Shown here piece after piece: positions 25,561-35,210 of a stretch of DNA of 64,000 nucleotides. Origin of the DNA: Polyangia bacterium (GTDB taxonomy: Bacteria > Myxococcota_A > Polyangia > Nannocystales > Nannocystaceae); contig JAUIFF010000001.1 in assembly GCA_030429545.1 (NCBI GenBank), positions 1,399,599 to 1,463,598 of the forward strand, in the 5' to 3' direction. The position numbers were made by a program, and so were the translations under genes. Within the stretch, counting starts at the first letter, position 1, and each line of letters begins with the position of its first letter. The notes beneath the pieces were generated by a model. It had not been told where the DNA came from, ran no database searches, and saw only the letters and a program-made list of their open reading frames with translations.

Positions 25561-28500
25561 CTACTTGGCCGCGGCAATCGCCTGAATCAAGGGGTCGTGC
25601 ATCGCCGTGAGGGTATCGACTTCGGTGTCGAGCGAGGGCGCTGCGATCAGGACGTTGGGTAAGCCGCGGCCAAACCGTACCTGCTTGCTCAAAGCCTGGG
25701 CATAAAACCTGTCGGCCATTTCGGCAGACGGGAACGAGAGTGTGCGGTACAGGCCCATACCACCCACGCGCACGCCTTCGGCCTCGGCCGCGATGTCGTG
25801 CAACAACCGGCCGAGGGCATCGCCAGCTGTCACCAACGGCCCCGGGCCAAGTTTGTGGGCAGCCCGCAGGTGCTCGTGTGTCCGGATGATCGAGACCTCG
25901 TCCCCATCCCAGGTCGAGATTAATGTGAGTGGCTTGCCAACCCAGTAGCGGTCGTTGACGAAGATGTTGCCGAGCTGACCGCCCGGGTACCACAGGACCA
26001 TGTCAGGGACGACCGTTGGCGGGAGATTGTTGCATGCCCACGGGCCCGGGCCACAGCGGTATCCGCCCGAGGCGGTTTCGACAAACACGAGCGGGATGTC
26101 GTGCTCTTTACACGCGTCGTGAAACGCCGCCGCCTGTTCGCCGGCGAGTACATGGCCCGAGCGCTCGCCGACAACTTCGACCACCACTGCTAAAATTGCA
26201 TCTGCACCTTCCCGGGCGACGATGGTTTCGAGGGCTGCCAGCGTGCGGGCACTACCCTCTTGTGGATGGGGGATCCGCGGCCACTCAAACAGTGCCAAGT
26301 TCGGGCCAAAACCCGCGGGGTCCGACAGCGAACGGGCGGCCGCGGTGATGTGGCCGACATACCCGCCTTCAAACCCGATTGCGATCCGTCCGTTGGGGCG
26401 CGAGAGTTTGAGGCACCGCAGCGACTTATCAATCAGTTCATCGCGCGAGCTCGTAAAGTAGGCGTGTCGGGTTCCCCGCGGGGCAAGCTTGCGTAGCAAC
26501 TCGACGTAATGGACCGTATCCAGGGTTGCGTAGTTGCTGAGGTTGAGCTTGTTGGCCAACGGTCCTTCCCACTCGCGGGTGGCCATAAAGGCAGGTCGCG
26601 GACCAAACGGACGTTGAATCCCCGAAGCCAAACACGTCAGCGCATCCGAGACCGCCGGCGGATCGGGCGGAGCCCCGAGGGGGATGTGGTAGTAAATCGC
26701 CGCCCCCTTGCCGCCGTACTGTTTGAGCAGGTGTTCGACCTCGTAGGCACCTAGGGATTGGTTGAGACGCATCATGCCGGTGGTCATGCCCACGCGGTTG
26801 CGCCCTGCCACATACTTAAAACCATGAAGCTTGGCCCACTCGATTTGGGCGAGCTTGAGCATTCGCCCCACGCCGCGACCACGGTGCCCGCGGGCAACCG
26901 TGACATCGGCCGAGTAAAACGTATCACCGCGATGCAACCTCGGATCGCGGTCGGGCCCGCCGACGTCTTCAAACCGCTCAACCGGTGCACCTACACAAAA
27001 CCCGATAATGGGGCCCTCTTCGCTGGTTGCTTCAGTCGTATCGATGGCGACAAGGCCCACCCCACCCTGCTCACAGCGGCGCAGGTAGGCTTCACTGTCG
27101 CAGCGCTCGGGCTCGTAGGTCGCATCCTCGATCTTCATGATCTTGGGCCAATCGTCGGGCCGCACCTCGCGGATACTCACCCCGCGATCGATCTTGCGCT
27201 TGCGCGACCCCTCGGTTCTCCATGTACATGCATCTTCAGCGTCGAGCCGCTCGAGGGTGGCGGCAATGCGGACAAACAGACGGCTGATGTGTTTGCGCGA
27301 GTACTGGGCGTTGAGGCGAAATCGGATGGTTCGGGTGCCCGCCCCGTAGGTCATAAACCCCCGCTGGAGTCGCTGGCCGATAAACGCCTGTTGATGCTCC
27401 GGGCTCGGCACCTCAAACGCAAAGGTACAGCCGGCAACCCGGGGATTGCTCAACAACTCGGGGAAGCGTTTGGCGAGCGCGGTCAGTTCTTCGGCCAACG
27501 GCAGCTCTAGGTCAGCCATTTCCTCGCAGGTCGAAAGTTGTATATGCCCGCGAATCACCGAGGCGACATTGACCTGGTTGTAGGCCTGCTCGGGGTCTGG
27601 CCAGCGCGACAGCACCACACCCAGAGCCGCCTTTTTGGCGATTGTCATGAGGTCGGGCGTGGCCTCGGGGTCGTCGGTGAGGCCGAGTCGTTGCCACCAC
27701 AGCGGGGTTCCACCGGTACCAAAACCGGTCTGGACCTCGTCGACGATCAGCGGAAGCTTGTACTCCCGGGTCAGTTTGACCAGCCCACGGAAAAACTCGC
27801 CAGCGAGGTGGATATCGCCGCCCTCGCCCATCATCGGCTCAATGATGACGGCGTACAGCTCCTGGTGGTGCTGTTTGAGGGTGCTCGCCACGACCTCTAG
27901 GTCGGTCTCGCAAAATACCGACTCGTAGCCAGGCAGCTCAAACGCGGCCCGTTTTTTCGGGTTCCACGTGGCCATCAACGCGGCAAACGTGCGCCCGTGA
28001 AAACCGCCGCGAAAGGCCAGCACGCGGGTGCGCCCGGAGCCGGCCGGCGCGTGCAGTCGAGCAATCCGCAGGGCCTTCTCGTTCGCCTCAGCTCCACCTG
28101 CACAAGCCAGGCTGACATGGGTCAGTTCCTGCGGCGCGATGATCCGGACGGCATCGGCAAACGCTTGAACCTCGGAGACAACTTCAACCGCGGTGTCGGG
28201 GTTGCTCCATAGGCACTGGCCAAACCGTCCCGAGTGGAGCTCCCGCAAAATGTCTGGGTGGGCAAACCCGTGGCTCAGGGTCGCGATCTGTGAACATGCA
28301 TCTAATACCACCAAGGGTTGGGGATCGATCGAGACCATGTACGGCCCCCAACAACGCCGGGTGTCCACGACCATTGGTTTCTTCTCGGCGGCGAGAAACT
28401 GGTCGGCATAGATTCGGCCTAAAAGTTCCTGAGACCGCGGCAATGCCCCCTCCTCGGGGATGCGCACCCGCGACGTCTCGCGCCGTCGAAGCCGGGTCGG

Positions 28501-28575
28501 ACTCGGCAACTCAGCCCGTTGCCGGCGCTCCAATTCATCGAGCTCATGCTCTTCCGGTTTGGTCTGCGTGGTCAC
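25561..28575 (-). CDS. Tri-domain fusion: class III aminotransferase - GNAT acetyltransferase - degenerate aminotransferase
   Basis: The 1004-aa product has three parts. Residues about 40-460 form a class III aminotransferase close to L-lysine 6-aminotransferases: SLACAGGAEANEKALRIAR, FRGGFHGRTFAALMAT, LIVDEVQTGFGTGG, and PDLMTIAKKAALG with Lys314/315. Residues about 465-650 form a GNAT N-acetyltransferase (DVTVARGHRGRGVGRMLKLAQIEWA, the acetyl-CoA loop). Residues about 657-1004 have a second aminotransferase-like fold (CLKLSRPNGRIAIGFEGGYVGHITAA, VFVETASGGYRCGPGPW, PDMVLWYPGGQLGNIFV) in which the pyridine-binding Asp and the Schiff-base Lys positions read Glu/Thr and Gly/Gln. That domain looks catalytically dead. 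The start is GTG. It leads the C45/aminotransferase operon, divergent from an AraC regulator, and contains three TGYANNTRCA sites. Transamination plus acetylation of a diamino acid is inference. Confidence 0.8.
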   Translation of the reverse strand: MTTQTKPEEHELDELERRQRAELPSPTRLRRRETSRVRIPEEGALPRSQELLGRIYADQFLAAEKKPMVVDTRRCWGPYMVSIDPQPLVVLDACSQIATLSHGFAHPDILRELHSGRFGQCLWSNPDTAVEVVSEVQAFADAVRIIAPQELTHVSLACAGGAEANEKALRIARLHAPAGSGRTRVLAFRGGFHGRTFAALMATWNPKKRAAFELPGYESVFCETDLEVVASTLKQHHQELYAVIIEPMMGEGGDIHLAGEFFRGLVKLTREYKLPLIVDEVQTGFGTGGTPLWWQRLGLTDDPEATPDLMTIAKKAALGVVLSRWPDPEQAYNQVNVASVIRGHIQLSTCEEMADLELPLAEELTALAKRFPELLSNPRVAGCTFAFEVPSPEHQQAFIGQRLQRGFMTYGAGTRTIRFRLNAQYSRKHISRLFVRIAATLERLDAEDACTWRTEGSRKRKIDRGVSIREVRPDDWPKIMKIEDATYEPERCDSEAYLRRCEQGGVGLVAIDTTEATSEEGPIIGFCVGAPVERFEDVGGPDRDPRLHRGDTFYSADVTVARGHRGRGVGRMLKLAQIEWAKLHGFKYVAGRNRVGMTTGMMRLNQSLGAYEVEHLLKQYGGKGAAIYYHIPLGAPPDPPAVSDALTCLASGIQRPFGPRPAFMATREWEGPLANKLNLSNYATLDTVHYVELLRKLAPRGTRHAYFTSSRDELIDKSLRCLKLSRPNGRIAIGFEGGYVGHITAAARSLSDPAGFGPNLALFEWPRIPHPQEGSARTLAALETIVAREGADAILAVVVEVVGERSGHVLAGEQAAAFHDACKEHDIPLVFVETASGGYRCGPGPWACNNLPPTVVPDMVLWYPGGQLGNIFVNDRYWVGKPLTLISTWDGDEVSIIRTHEHLRAAHKLGPGPLVTAGDALGRLLHDIAAEAEGVRVGGMGLYRTLSFPSAEMADRFYAQALSKQVRFGRGLPNVLIAAPSLDTEVDTLTAMHDPLIQAIAAAK

Positions 28576-28795
28576 ACATGGAGCTTAGCAGCTCTGCAGC
28601 AAACGCTACCGGCAACTTCACTGGGGGACCCCCTCTCCGGACCGCCGCCGGGAGGTCGGACAGAGCCACCGCCGCGATGAAACCGTCGACTGTCGGCAAT
28701 GAAATGTGAACGATCACAATCGCCTCGCCGGTCAACCCAAACATGGGTGAGCTAACGCTGTAGATCGTTTTGCGAGACCGGCTTAACCTGGATCC
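28576..28795. promoter_or_regulatory. Divergent promoter region between the fusion gene and the AraC regulator
   Basis: About 220 bp separate two divergent start codons (GTG at 28575 and GTG at 28796), so promoters for both must lie here. I see no clear inverted repeat that I would call an AraC-type operator. Confidence 0.4.
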
Positions 28796-29638
28796 GTGGC
28801 GTTGTCCCGACAGCCGTCGTACTTCAGCGAGCGCGGATTTTCTGTGCTGCACGCCAGTGGTCCACGCAGCGCCCAGCCACACCACCCGCATTTCCACGCC
28901 GAGTACCTCATTTGTCTGCAACTGCGCGGGACGGAGGCCTGTCACGTCACCGGCAAGCTGCACCACTTCTCGCCCGGGGATCTCGTGCTCATCAACCCCC
29001 TGCAGGTGCACACGGGCAACACTCAAAACTCCGACGAGGTCGAGTATCTCGGCCTGTACATCGACCCGGAGCTACTCACCGAAGTCGCCCACGAGCTCGC
29101 ACCGAAAAGTCGCCACCAGCCGGAGTTCACGGCAGTTCAAGTCGCCAGCGACCCCACTGTTTCGCGTGGGTTTGCGGCCCTGCTCGACCGGTTTCGCCAC
29201 CCGGATGACGGCGGTGAACGTGAGACGCTTGTCCACAGCTTGTTGGGCCATGTCCTGCGCCACTACTCAAACCTGCTTCAGCCGCGGCTACTACCGACGA
29301 CTCGCGTCCACAACCGCGCCATCTCGCGTGCCGTCGCGTACCTGCGCGACCGCGATTTGGGCGACCGCAGTCGGCTCGACCTAGACGAACTCGCAGCCGT
29401 CGCCGGCCTGAGCAAGTACCACTTTCTCCGCCAGTTTCGCGCGGTTGTCGGCATGACACCGGGTGCCTATGTCCGCACCCTCAAGCTGTGCCACGCGGCC
29501 AACCTCCTGCGCAAATCACCGACCAGTATTGCCGCAGTCGCGCGCACGGTCGGGTTTTCAGACCATGCGAGCTTCACCCGGGCGTTTTCTCGGCACGTCG
29601 GCATGACCCCGAGCTCGTACAAGTGCCTGCACCGGTAA
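28796..29638 (+). CDS. AraC-family transcriptional regulator
   Basis: The 280-aa product has an N-terminal cupin-type sensor domain (HFHAEYLICLQLRGTEACHVTGKLHHFSPGDLVLINPLQVHTGN) and a C-terminal AraC double helix-turn-helix (LDELAAVAGLSKYHFLRQFRAVVGMTPGAYVRTLKLCHAANLL, then SIAAVARTVGFSDHASFTRAFSRHVGMTPSSYK). It is transcribed divergently from the aminotransferase fusion operon and is the likely regulator of it. The start is GTG. One TGYANNTRCA site (29001-29010) lies in the cupin-coding part. Confidence 0.88.
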   Translation: MALSRQPSYFSERGFSVLHASGPRSAQPHHPHFHAEYLICLQLRGTEACHVTGKLHHFSPGDLVLINPLQVHTGNTQNSDEVEYLGLYIDPELLTEVAHELAPKSRHQPEFTAVQVASDPTVSRGFAALLDRFRHPDDGGERETLVHSLLGHVLRHYSNLLQPRLLPTTRVHNRAISRAVAYLRDRDLGDRSRLDLDELAAVAGLSKYHFLRQFRAVVGMTPGAYVRTLKLCHAANLLRKSPTSIAAVARTVGFSDHASFTRAFSRHVGMTPSSYKCLHR

Positions 29639-29732
29639 GTGCATGCTTATACATGTTTGCCGGCGATCAACGGTGCAACGACCAGTTGTCTGTCGCACCA
29701 TCGATCGCCCGTATCAAGTGCCCGGCAACGAA

Positions 29733-31793
29733 CTAGCCCGGCGTCACGCCTGGCTCCGAGGCCTGGACCGACCACTGCCACTCGTCGAGGAGGACCAGCG
29801 AGTCGTAGATGCCGTCACCGGTGTCCCAAATGACAAATCGGATCTCCATGGTCTCGCCGGGGACAACGTTGCCGCTCATGGTCAGCCACCCCGTCCCACC
29901 GCCGACATCATCGTTGCCGCTACAAGCAGAGGCGTTCAAGTCAAACCCAGTGCCGGTCAGCTGTGCTTCGCCCTGCGAGCAGCCGTTGTAGTTGCTCTGG
30001 TTGCCGCCTGAGCAGCCGATCGTGCCGTTGTCGCAAACCGAAAACAGGCCCGGCGCCGCCGATACGAGGTTGACACCTACCGGCCACTGGTTGTTGTTTT
30101 CGACATAGATAGCGATGTTTTTATCGTTCGGGTTGTCGTTGTCGTTGGAGTCGACCAGGGTCACAAACAGGTCGTTGAACGAGCTACACACCCACTCTGG
30201 ATACTCGGCCGAGAAGAAGAACATCTTCACCGAAAACGAGTTGGCGTTGGTCGGTACGCGCACCCGCAAGCGCAACTGGATGCTGTCGTTGGCGGTCGTG
30301 CCTGCGGCACCCGGGCACCCGGGCGCGTTGGGGAACTGTCCGCCGTTGGCCGCCAACCAGTCCGCGGGAGCCGGGCTGTTCGTACCGAGTGACGTCCCGA
30401 TTTCAAATGGCGAGTAGTTGGGGTTGTTGTCGTTTGTGTCGGCCGCGTGGCCACTGGACAACACCGCCAGGCGCTGCCCGTACTCCGGCGGGATATTGTT
30501 ACCAAACCCATTGCGGATGGAGCGGGCATTGGAACTGGGGTTGCCCGAGCCGTTGGCCCGGTTGAAGGCACCAGAAATCACGCCCCACACCCGGTCCTGG
30601 GGCGGCGGGTTTTCAGTTGTGAACTGGCACAGGTCGATCGCTCGAGCGTAGTCGAGGGGGTTTCCGGCATTCGAGGGCAAGCCGTTGTCGCAAAGTTGGA
30701 CCACGTTGTCGTCGATGCCGTCGCAGTCGTCATCGACTTCGTTGCCCGCCACCTCAAACGCACCCGGGTTGACGAGTTCAGGCTGTTGGCACACTTCGCC
30801 AACCTGGTCGCAACAGTCGCCACCGCACACGGTGTAGCCATCGTTGTCGAAGTCGGGGTCCTCGTCGACAACACCGTCGCAGTTGTCGTCGGCATTGTTG
30901 GCACAGACCTCGTCGATCGGCAGGACCTCGCCCTCACACGGGCCAAACTGGGTGCCTTCGTCGTTGCAAACCTGGGTCCCCGACTTGCACTCGCCGACAT
31001 TTTCCGTGGGCGGGAAGCCGGTGTAACACGATTGCATCTCACCCGGTGTACATGCACACGCCCCCTCGGTCTCGCACCCATTATTTGGGTTTTGGTCGCA
31101 GTCGTTGAAGCCATCGTCGCACATGCCCATGATGCACTCGCCCTCGGCACACAGGGTCTCGGCGTTGGGAATCGGGTCGCACGCCATCCCGCAGCCACCA
31201 CACTGCAGCGGGTCGTTGAGCAGGTCGGCGCAGCTATCCTCGCAGCAGGTAAAGCCATTTTGACAGGGCTGTTGCTCGTTACAACCGGGCACACAGGTTC
31301 CGGCTTCGCACACGGTCCCGAGCGCACAATCACCGTCGCTCACACAACCTGTACATACATTCTCTTCGACGTTGCAGACGGTGTCATTGTTACAGTCCTC
31401 GTCTTCATCGCAGCCGGGTTCGCAGACCCCGGTGTCGACGTTGCAGTACTGACCGACCGCACAGTCGGCGGGCGTACAGGCATCTGGCCCCGTCGTCATA
31501 CCTTGGGTGTCATCGGTGTCGGTGTCGGATTCAGTCGTGGTTGTAGGATCACTGGTTGTGGTTGGCCCCTCGGTCGTATCGCCGGTCGAACTATCGGTTC
31601 CACCCGATCCCTGAGTTGGGTCGTCTGTGGCGGTTGTCCCCGGATCAGTCGTCATCCCGAGGGACGTCGTCGGAATCCCACTCGGGTCGCCGCTCGAAGG
31701 TGTCCCTTCAGTCATCTCTTCACCACTACCACCACAGGCTGGCAAGCCCACGGCCAACAAACTGATCAACGACAATGAACCTAAACGCGACAT
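29733..31793 (-). CDS. Cys-rich lipoprotein with MopE-like metal-binding repeats and choice-of-anchor domain
   Basis: The 686-aa product has a lipobox LPACGG, a Thr/Ser/Asp/Gly-rich spacer of about 90 residues, then several Cys-rich modules (CTPADCAVGQYCNVDTGVCEPG, CSDGDCALG-like). Next comes the MopE-type putative metal-binding motif NNADDNCDGVVDEDPDFDNDGY, and a C-terminal beta domain (about 440-680) resembling choice-of-anchor L (SVKMFFFSAEYPEWVCSSFNDLFVTLVD, GETMEIRFVIWDTGDGIYDSLVLLDEWQW). Such proteins sit on the myxobacterial surface; ligands are unknown. Two TGYANNTRCA sites encode CACT- and VCT-type stretches with GCA/GTA-TGT-ACA codons. Confidence 0.8.
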   Translation of the reverse strand: MSRLGSLSLISLLAVGLPACGGSGEEMTEGTPSSGDPSGIPTTSLGMTTDPGTTATDDPTQGSGGTDSSTGDTTEGPTTTSDPTTTTESDTDTDDTQGMTTGPDACTPADCAVGQYCNVDTGVCEPGCDEDEDCNNDTVCNVEENVCTGCVSDGDCALGTVCEAGTCVPGCNEQQPCQNGFTCCEDSCADLLNDPLQCGGCGMACDPIPNAETLCAEGECIMGMCDDGFNDCDQNPNNGCETEGACACTPGEMQSCYTGFPPTENVGECKSGTQVCNDEGTQFGPCEGEVLPIDEVCANNADDNCDGVVDEDPDFDNDGYTVCGGDCCDQVGEVCQQPELVNPGAFEVAGNEVDDDCDGIDDNVVQLCDNGLPSNAGNPLDYARAIDLCQFTTENPPPQDRVWGVISGAFNRANGSGNPSSNARSIRNGFGNNIPPEYGQRLAVLSSGHAADTNDNNPNYSPFEIGTSLGTNSPAPADWLAANGGQFPNAPGCPGAAGTTANDSIQLRLRVRVPTNANSFSVKMFFFSAEYPEWVCSSFNDLFVTLVDSNDNDNPNDKNIAIYVENNNQWPVGVNLVSAAPGLFSVCDNGTIGCSGGNQSNYNGCSQGEAQLTGTGFDLNASACSGNDDVGGGTGWLTMSGNVVPGETMEIRFVIWDTGDGIYDSLVLLDEWQWSVQASEPGVTPG

Positions 31794-31870
31794 ATCTCTA
31801 TGCTAAGGCAGAACGTTGTGATTGTGTTACGTGTACAACTCACGATTTGTCCGCAAAAACCCGCAATTAA

Positions 31871-31891
31871 TTCATGTCCTATCAGACATGT
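31871..31891 (-). promoter_or_regulatory. Direct-repeat element ACATGTC-N7-ACATG upstream of the Cys-rich lipoprotein
   Basis: On the minus strand the sequence reads acatgtc, 7 nt, acatgaa, starting 98 bp upstream of the start codon. The same arrangement precedes two other lipoprotein genes in this window (58042-58062 and 60995-61015), so it is a candidate shared regulatory element. Confidence 0.45.
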
Positions 31892-31915
31892 ATATTCAGA
31901 CACTACACAGAACCA

Positions 31916-31945
31916 CAAAAAAGGCGCCGCACAGGCGACGCCTTT
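31916..31945 (-). terminator. Intrinsic terminator of the gene(s) upstream on the minus strand region
   Basis: Read on the minus strand, aaaggcgtcg and cggcgccttt form a stem (one mismatch) with a 6-nt loop, followed by a T run. It directly follows the vWA lipoprotein stop and so ends its transcript. Confidence 0.85.
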
Positions 31946-31966
31946 GGCCAGCGGGTTGGTAGTCGC

Positions 31967-33310
31967 TTAGCCCGGTGTGCAGTAGAACTCGGCGTTGAGT
32001 GAGCCGAACATCTTGAGGTCCTCACAGTAAGACCCGCACAACGTGACCTCTGTGTACTCGACGGAGTACACCCAGCCATCTTCGTTTTCGCAGTCCATCA
32101 CCATCGGAACTTCGACATCATTGACAAAGATCTTGACCTTGTCGGGCTCGGGCGGATCGGCGCCAAGCGGCACGATACAGCTCTGAACCTCGGTGGCAAT
32201 CTCGCTGAGGGCGTCTTGCAACTCGATCTCGTTGACGGAGTTGTAGAACTTCTCGTTGCCAGCCTTGGGCACACCACCGTCGTCAGCCAGCTCGTTGAGT
32301 CGGTCGTAGGGGTTGGTGTTATCCGGTGCACCGTCCTGCACGCTTGGCGAGGTTTGGTTGACGATATCGATGCCAACGACGTACGTCGGGATGCCATCGT
32401 TGACAAATGCGTCGCTGACGATCTGGTGCAGCCCTGTGTCGTAGTTTTCAAACAGCGGCGGCGGGTTGGTGTTGGGGGTGCAGTTGGCTGCGCCGTCACT
32501 CACCAAAATCACGGCTTTCGGAGTGTCGGGGTCAAGCCCGTTGAGATGGCCAAGCGCCGAAATCATGCCCAAAGAAGCCGGTGTGCCACCGTACTGATTG
32601 GTGACCATCGCCCCTGGGATACCGTTGATGATCGCGTTTTGGTTGTTCTCGGCAACCGCGACCTCCGGGTCTGTCAAAGTTGTACATGCAGCTTGTGAGT
32701 ACGACTGGGTCGCAAACGTCGACGGGTACAACTGGGCACCAAACGCCAGGGAGTCGTCGAAGTTGCTCAGAATAAACGTCACGACGTTGTGGAGGCTGTT
32801 CCAACGGGTAATATCCGGTGTATTACCATCATTGTCGTGGTCCCACGAGTTCGAGAACATCGACCCGGACTTGTCGAGGACCAACATCACCGCCGGGGTT
32901 ACCGGCACGCTGGTCATGATGTCAAAGTCCTCGCACGGGACCCCGTCGGTCGGGTCGGGCAAGGTTGTGTTGCCGGTGGTCGTTGTGGTGGTCGGGTCCT
33001 CGGTCGTCGGCTCCGTGGTCATGGTGTCGGTATCGGAATCCGTCGGACCGGCGGTTTCGGTGTCGGTTTCACTTGCCGTGGTTCCGTCGGTCTCCGATTG
33101 CGAACCCGTGCCATCGGTCATGCTCTCGCTACCGCTAGTTTCACTACCGGTCTCGGCCTCACCGACAGTTTCACCGTCAGTTGTCATAGCAACCGTTGGT
33201 GTTTGGGTAGTCGGGACCCCAGTTGTCGAATCGGTATCGCCTCCGCCACCGCCACCGCAACCGGCGGCGAGCGTGAGGGCCACAAAAGATTGGCTCATCA
33301 GTCGCTTCAT
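31967..33310 (-). CDS. vWA-domain lipoprotein
   Basis: The 447-aa product has a signal peptide with lipobox LAAGC, a Gly stretch and a Thr/Ser/Glu/Asp-rich spacer of about 95 residues. A von Willebrand factor A domain follows (about 120-340) with the MIDAS motif VLDKSGSMFSNS (DxSxS) and a later Asp/Thr loop (AVILVSDGAANC). The C-terminal 90 residues are Cys-containing and beta-rich (EVPMVMDCENEDGWVYSVEYTEVTLCGSYCEDL). It should be a surface metal-ion-dependent adhesion or complex-forming protein. The start ATG at 33310 has aggg 9 nt upstream, better than the ATG three codons earlier. Confidence 0.85.
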   Translation of the reverse strand: MKRLMSQSFVALTLAAGCGGGGGGDTDSTTGVPTTQTPTVAMTTDGETVGEAETGSETSGSESMTDGTGSQSETDGTTASETDTETAGPTDSDTDTMTTEPTTEDPTTTTTTGNTTLPDPTDGVPCEDFDIMTSVPVTPAVMLVLDKSGSMFSNSWDHDNDGNTPDITRWNSLHNVVTFILSNFDDSLAFGAQLYPSTFATQSYSQAACTTLTDPEVAVAENNQNAIINGIPGAMVTNQYGGTPASLGMISALGHLNGLDPDTPKAVILVSDGAANCTPNTNPPPLFENYDTGLHQIVSDAFVNDGIPTYVVGIDIVNQTSPSVQDGAPDNTNPYDRLNELADDGGVPKAGNEKFYNSVNEIELQDALSEIATEVQSCIVPLGADPPEPDKVKIFVNDVEVPMVMDCENEDGWVYSVEYTEVTLCGSYCEDLKMFGSLNAEFYCTPG

Positions 33311-33406
33311 GGAAATCATCCCTGTAATGCCGGACCATGGTACACGGGTTTTCTAGCTCGATCACGGTGGGATATTCGTTTGCTTGGTGTCAGATTCCGC
33401 CCACGC

Positions 33407-35041
33407 CTACTCCGTTTTCGCACCTTCGCGGCGTCGGCTAAACCGCCGCATGAGCGTCCGCGGCAACCTAGCCAATGCCGCCGCGCCGGGATATTTCGCG
33501 CGCTTGAGAATCGAGGTGTAGGTTGCAAACCCCAGGCCGATGAGCACGAATAGGGCCACTGCAAACAGCACAGTACGGATGGTGGCGATACCGGGGTACA
33601 CGGCCATCAGCCACGCAACCCCTGCGCGTGCACCCCATAGACCACCTCCGACAACTCCGGCCATCGCGACACAGGCAACCACGAGCCAACACAACTCGCG
33701 CCCGTGACCGACCTGTCTCATAGGACCGATCACTCGATAAAACGATAGCCGCAGGATCAGCGCGTTGATGATCGCCGCAAGTGATGTCCCAAGAGCCAGG
33801 CCAGGCGCGCCGAGCTCACGGTAGGTCAACGCGTTGAAGGCGATGTTGATCGCCACGGCACAACTCGATGCCAGCAACGGCAGACGTGGCCGATCGATCC
33901 CATAAAACGCTGGGGCCACAACCTTGACCATGCTGTAGGGCACCAGGCCAATCAGGTAGGCGAGCAAGATGCCAGCGACCGCGAGGGTGTCGTTGTGGGA
34001 GAACGCGCCGCCCTCATAAAGTAGCTCGACAACCGGTACGGCCAGGACCGCGAGGCCGGTCGCACTTGCGGCCGTCAGCAACCAAACCGCACGCACGCCT
34101 TCGCGGGTGCGCGCAATCAAAGCGTTGCGATCTCCCCGGGCCGCTTCCTCCGAAACCGTGGTGGTGGTGACCGTGGCCAGGGCCACGCCGAACATCCCGA
34201 TCGGCAAAAAGAAGATCCGAAACGCGTACTCGAGTTGGGCGACCGGACCATCGCCGAGGCTCGCGGCAAAACGTGTATTGACAAATATATTGAGCTGAAC
34301 CGCCGCAACTCCGGCGACCGCCGGCAACATCAACCGCCCGATCCGGCGAACCCCGGGATGTTGCGTGAGCCCGCGAAACTTGGGCCACAGCCGGTACCCC
34401 ATGCGCCACAGCGGTGGAAGTTGGACCAGGCACTGGCACACCCCCGCAGCCAGGGTGCCCACGCTCCAGGCCATCACAGCCTCGGGGCCAGGCAGGCCAA
34501 CAACCAGCAGGGCCGCTCCAACCCCAATACTCACGAGGTTGAACAACGCCGGTGCGAGGGCGGGCACAGCAAACCGGCGCTGGCTGTTGAGCATCCCCAT
34601 CCACACCGCACCCAGGCTGACCAGCGTGAGAATCGGCATCATCACCCGGGTTAATTTCGCTGTAAATGCAACCTTTTCCGGCGACCAACCATCGGTGATC
34701 GCCATCACCACATAGTCGGCATACAGCAGCCCCAGCAAGGTGAGCCCGCCGCTGACCAACAAGATGGCGCCCGTGGTCAGGCGCGCGAGCAGTTCGGCAT
34801 CTTTTTTTTCGCCGTCGACAAGGGCCGCCGTAAACGTTGGGACAAATGCACTCGAAAGGGCCCCCTCGGCCAGCAGGTCACGCAACAGGTTGGGGATGCG
34901 AAACGCTACCGAGAATGCATCGGCGAGCGCCCCCGCCCCGAGCAGGCGCGAAAACAGGGACATCCGCACAAGTCCCAACACCCGGGACAGCGCGACAGCT
35001 GCGCTCACGAGCCCTGAAGATCGAAGTGTGTCGCCTGGCAC
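33407..35041 (-). CDS. murJ: Lipid II flippase MurJ
   Basis: The 544-aa product is a MOP-superfamily protein with about 14 membrane helices and the MurJ hallmarks: VSAAVALSRVLGLVRMSLFSRLLGAGALADAFSVAFRIPNLLRDLLAEGALSSAFVP near the N-terminus, and later RIFFLPIGMFGVALATVTTTTVSEEAARGD. MurJ moves lipid II across the inner membrane for peptidoglycan synthesis. The length is typical. It is divergent from the UbiA-type gene. Confidence 0.93.
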   Translation of the reverse strand: MPGDTLRSSGLVSAAVALSRVLGLVRMSLFSRLLGAGALADAFSVAFRIPNLLRDLLAEGALSSAFVPTFTAALVDGEKKDAELLARLTTGAILLVSGGLTLLGLLYADYVVMAITDGWSPEKVAFTAKLTRVMMPILTLVSLGAVWMGMLNSQRRFAVPALAPALFNLVSIGVGAALLVVGLPGPEAVMAWSVGTLAAGVCQCLVQLPPLWRMGYRLWPKFRGLTQHPGVRRIGRLMLPAVAGVAAVQLNIFVNTRFAASLGDGPVAQLEYAFRIFFLPIGMFGVALATVTTTTVSEEAARGDRNALIARTREGVRAVWLLTAASATGLAVLAVPVVELLYEGGAFSHNDTLAVAGILLAYLIGLVPYSMVKVVAPAFYGIDRPRLPLLASSCAVAINIAFNALTYRELGAPGLALGTSLAAIINALILRLSFYRVIGPMRQVGHGRELCWLVVACVAMAGVVGGGLWGARAGVAWLMAVYPGIATIRTVLFAVALFVLIGLGFATYTSILKRAKYPGAAALARLPRTLMRRFSRRREGAKTE

Positions 35042-35210
35042 GGTCCCCAGTGTGTCGACGCCTGAGCCAAGACAAAAATTCCCGGCAACTTTGCTTCTTC
35101 AAGCCGATTATCCCGCGAATTCCGCAGGGTGAGTGTCCCGCAATCGCAGGTTGTCCGCGACAACTTGGCCCGTGCAGGCACCCGTGCCATAGTCCCGCAC
35201 TCAAGTTCCG

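Noticed and set aside
22835..28575. Ectoine biosynthesis cluster
   Set aside because: Aminotransferase and GNAT domains are present, but no ectoine synthase gene is adjacent; the cupin at 19047 is far away and lacks ectoine-synthase features that I can see.
30447..31778. 443-codon plus-strand frame
   Set aside because: Antisense to the Cys-rich lipoprotein; the translation has no recognisable domain.
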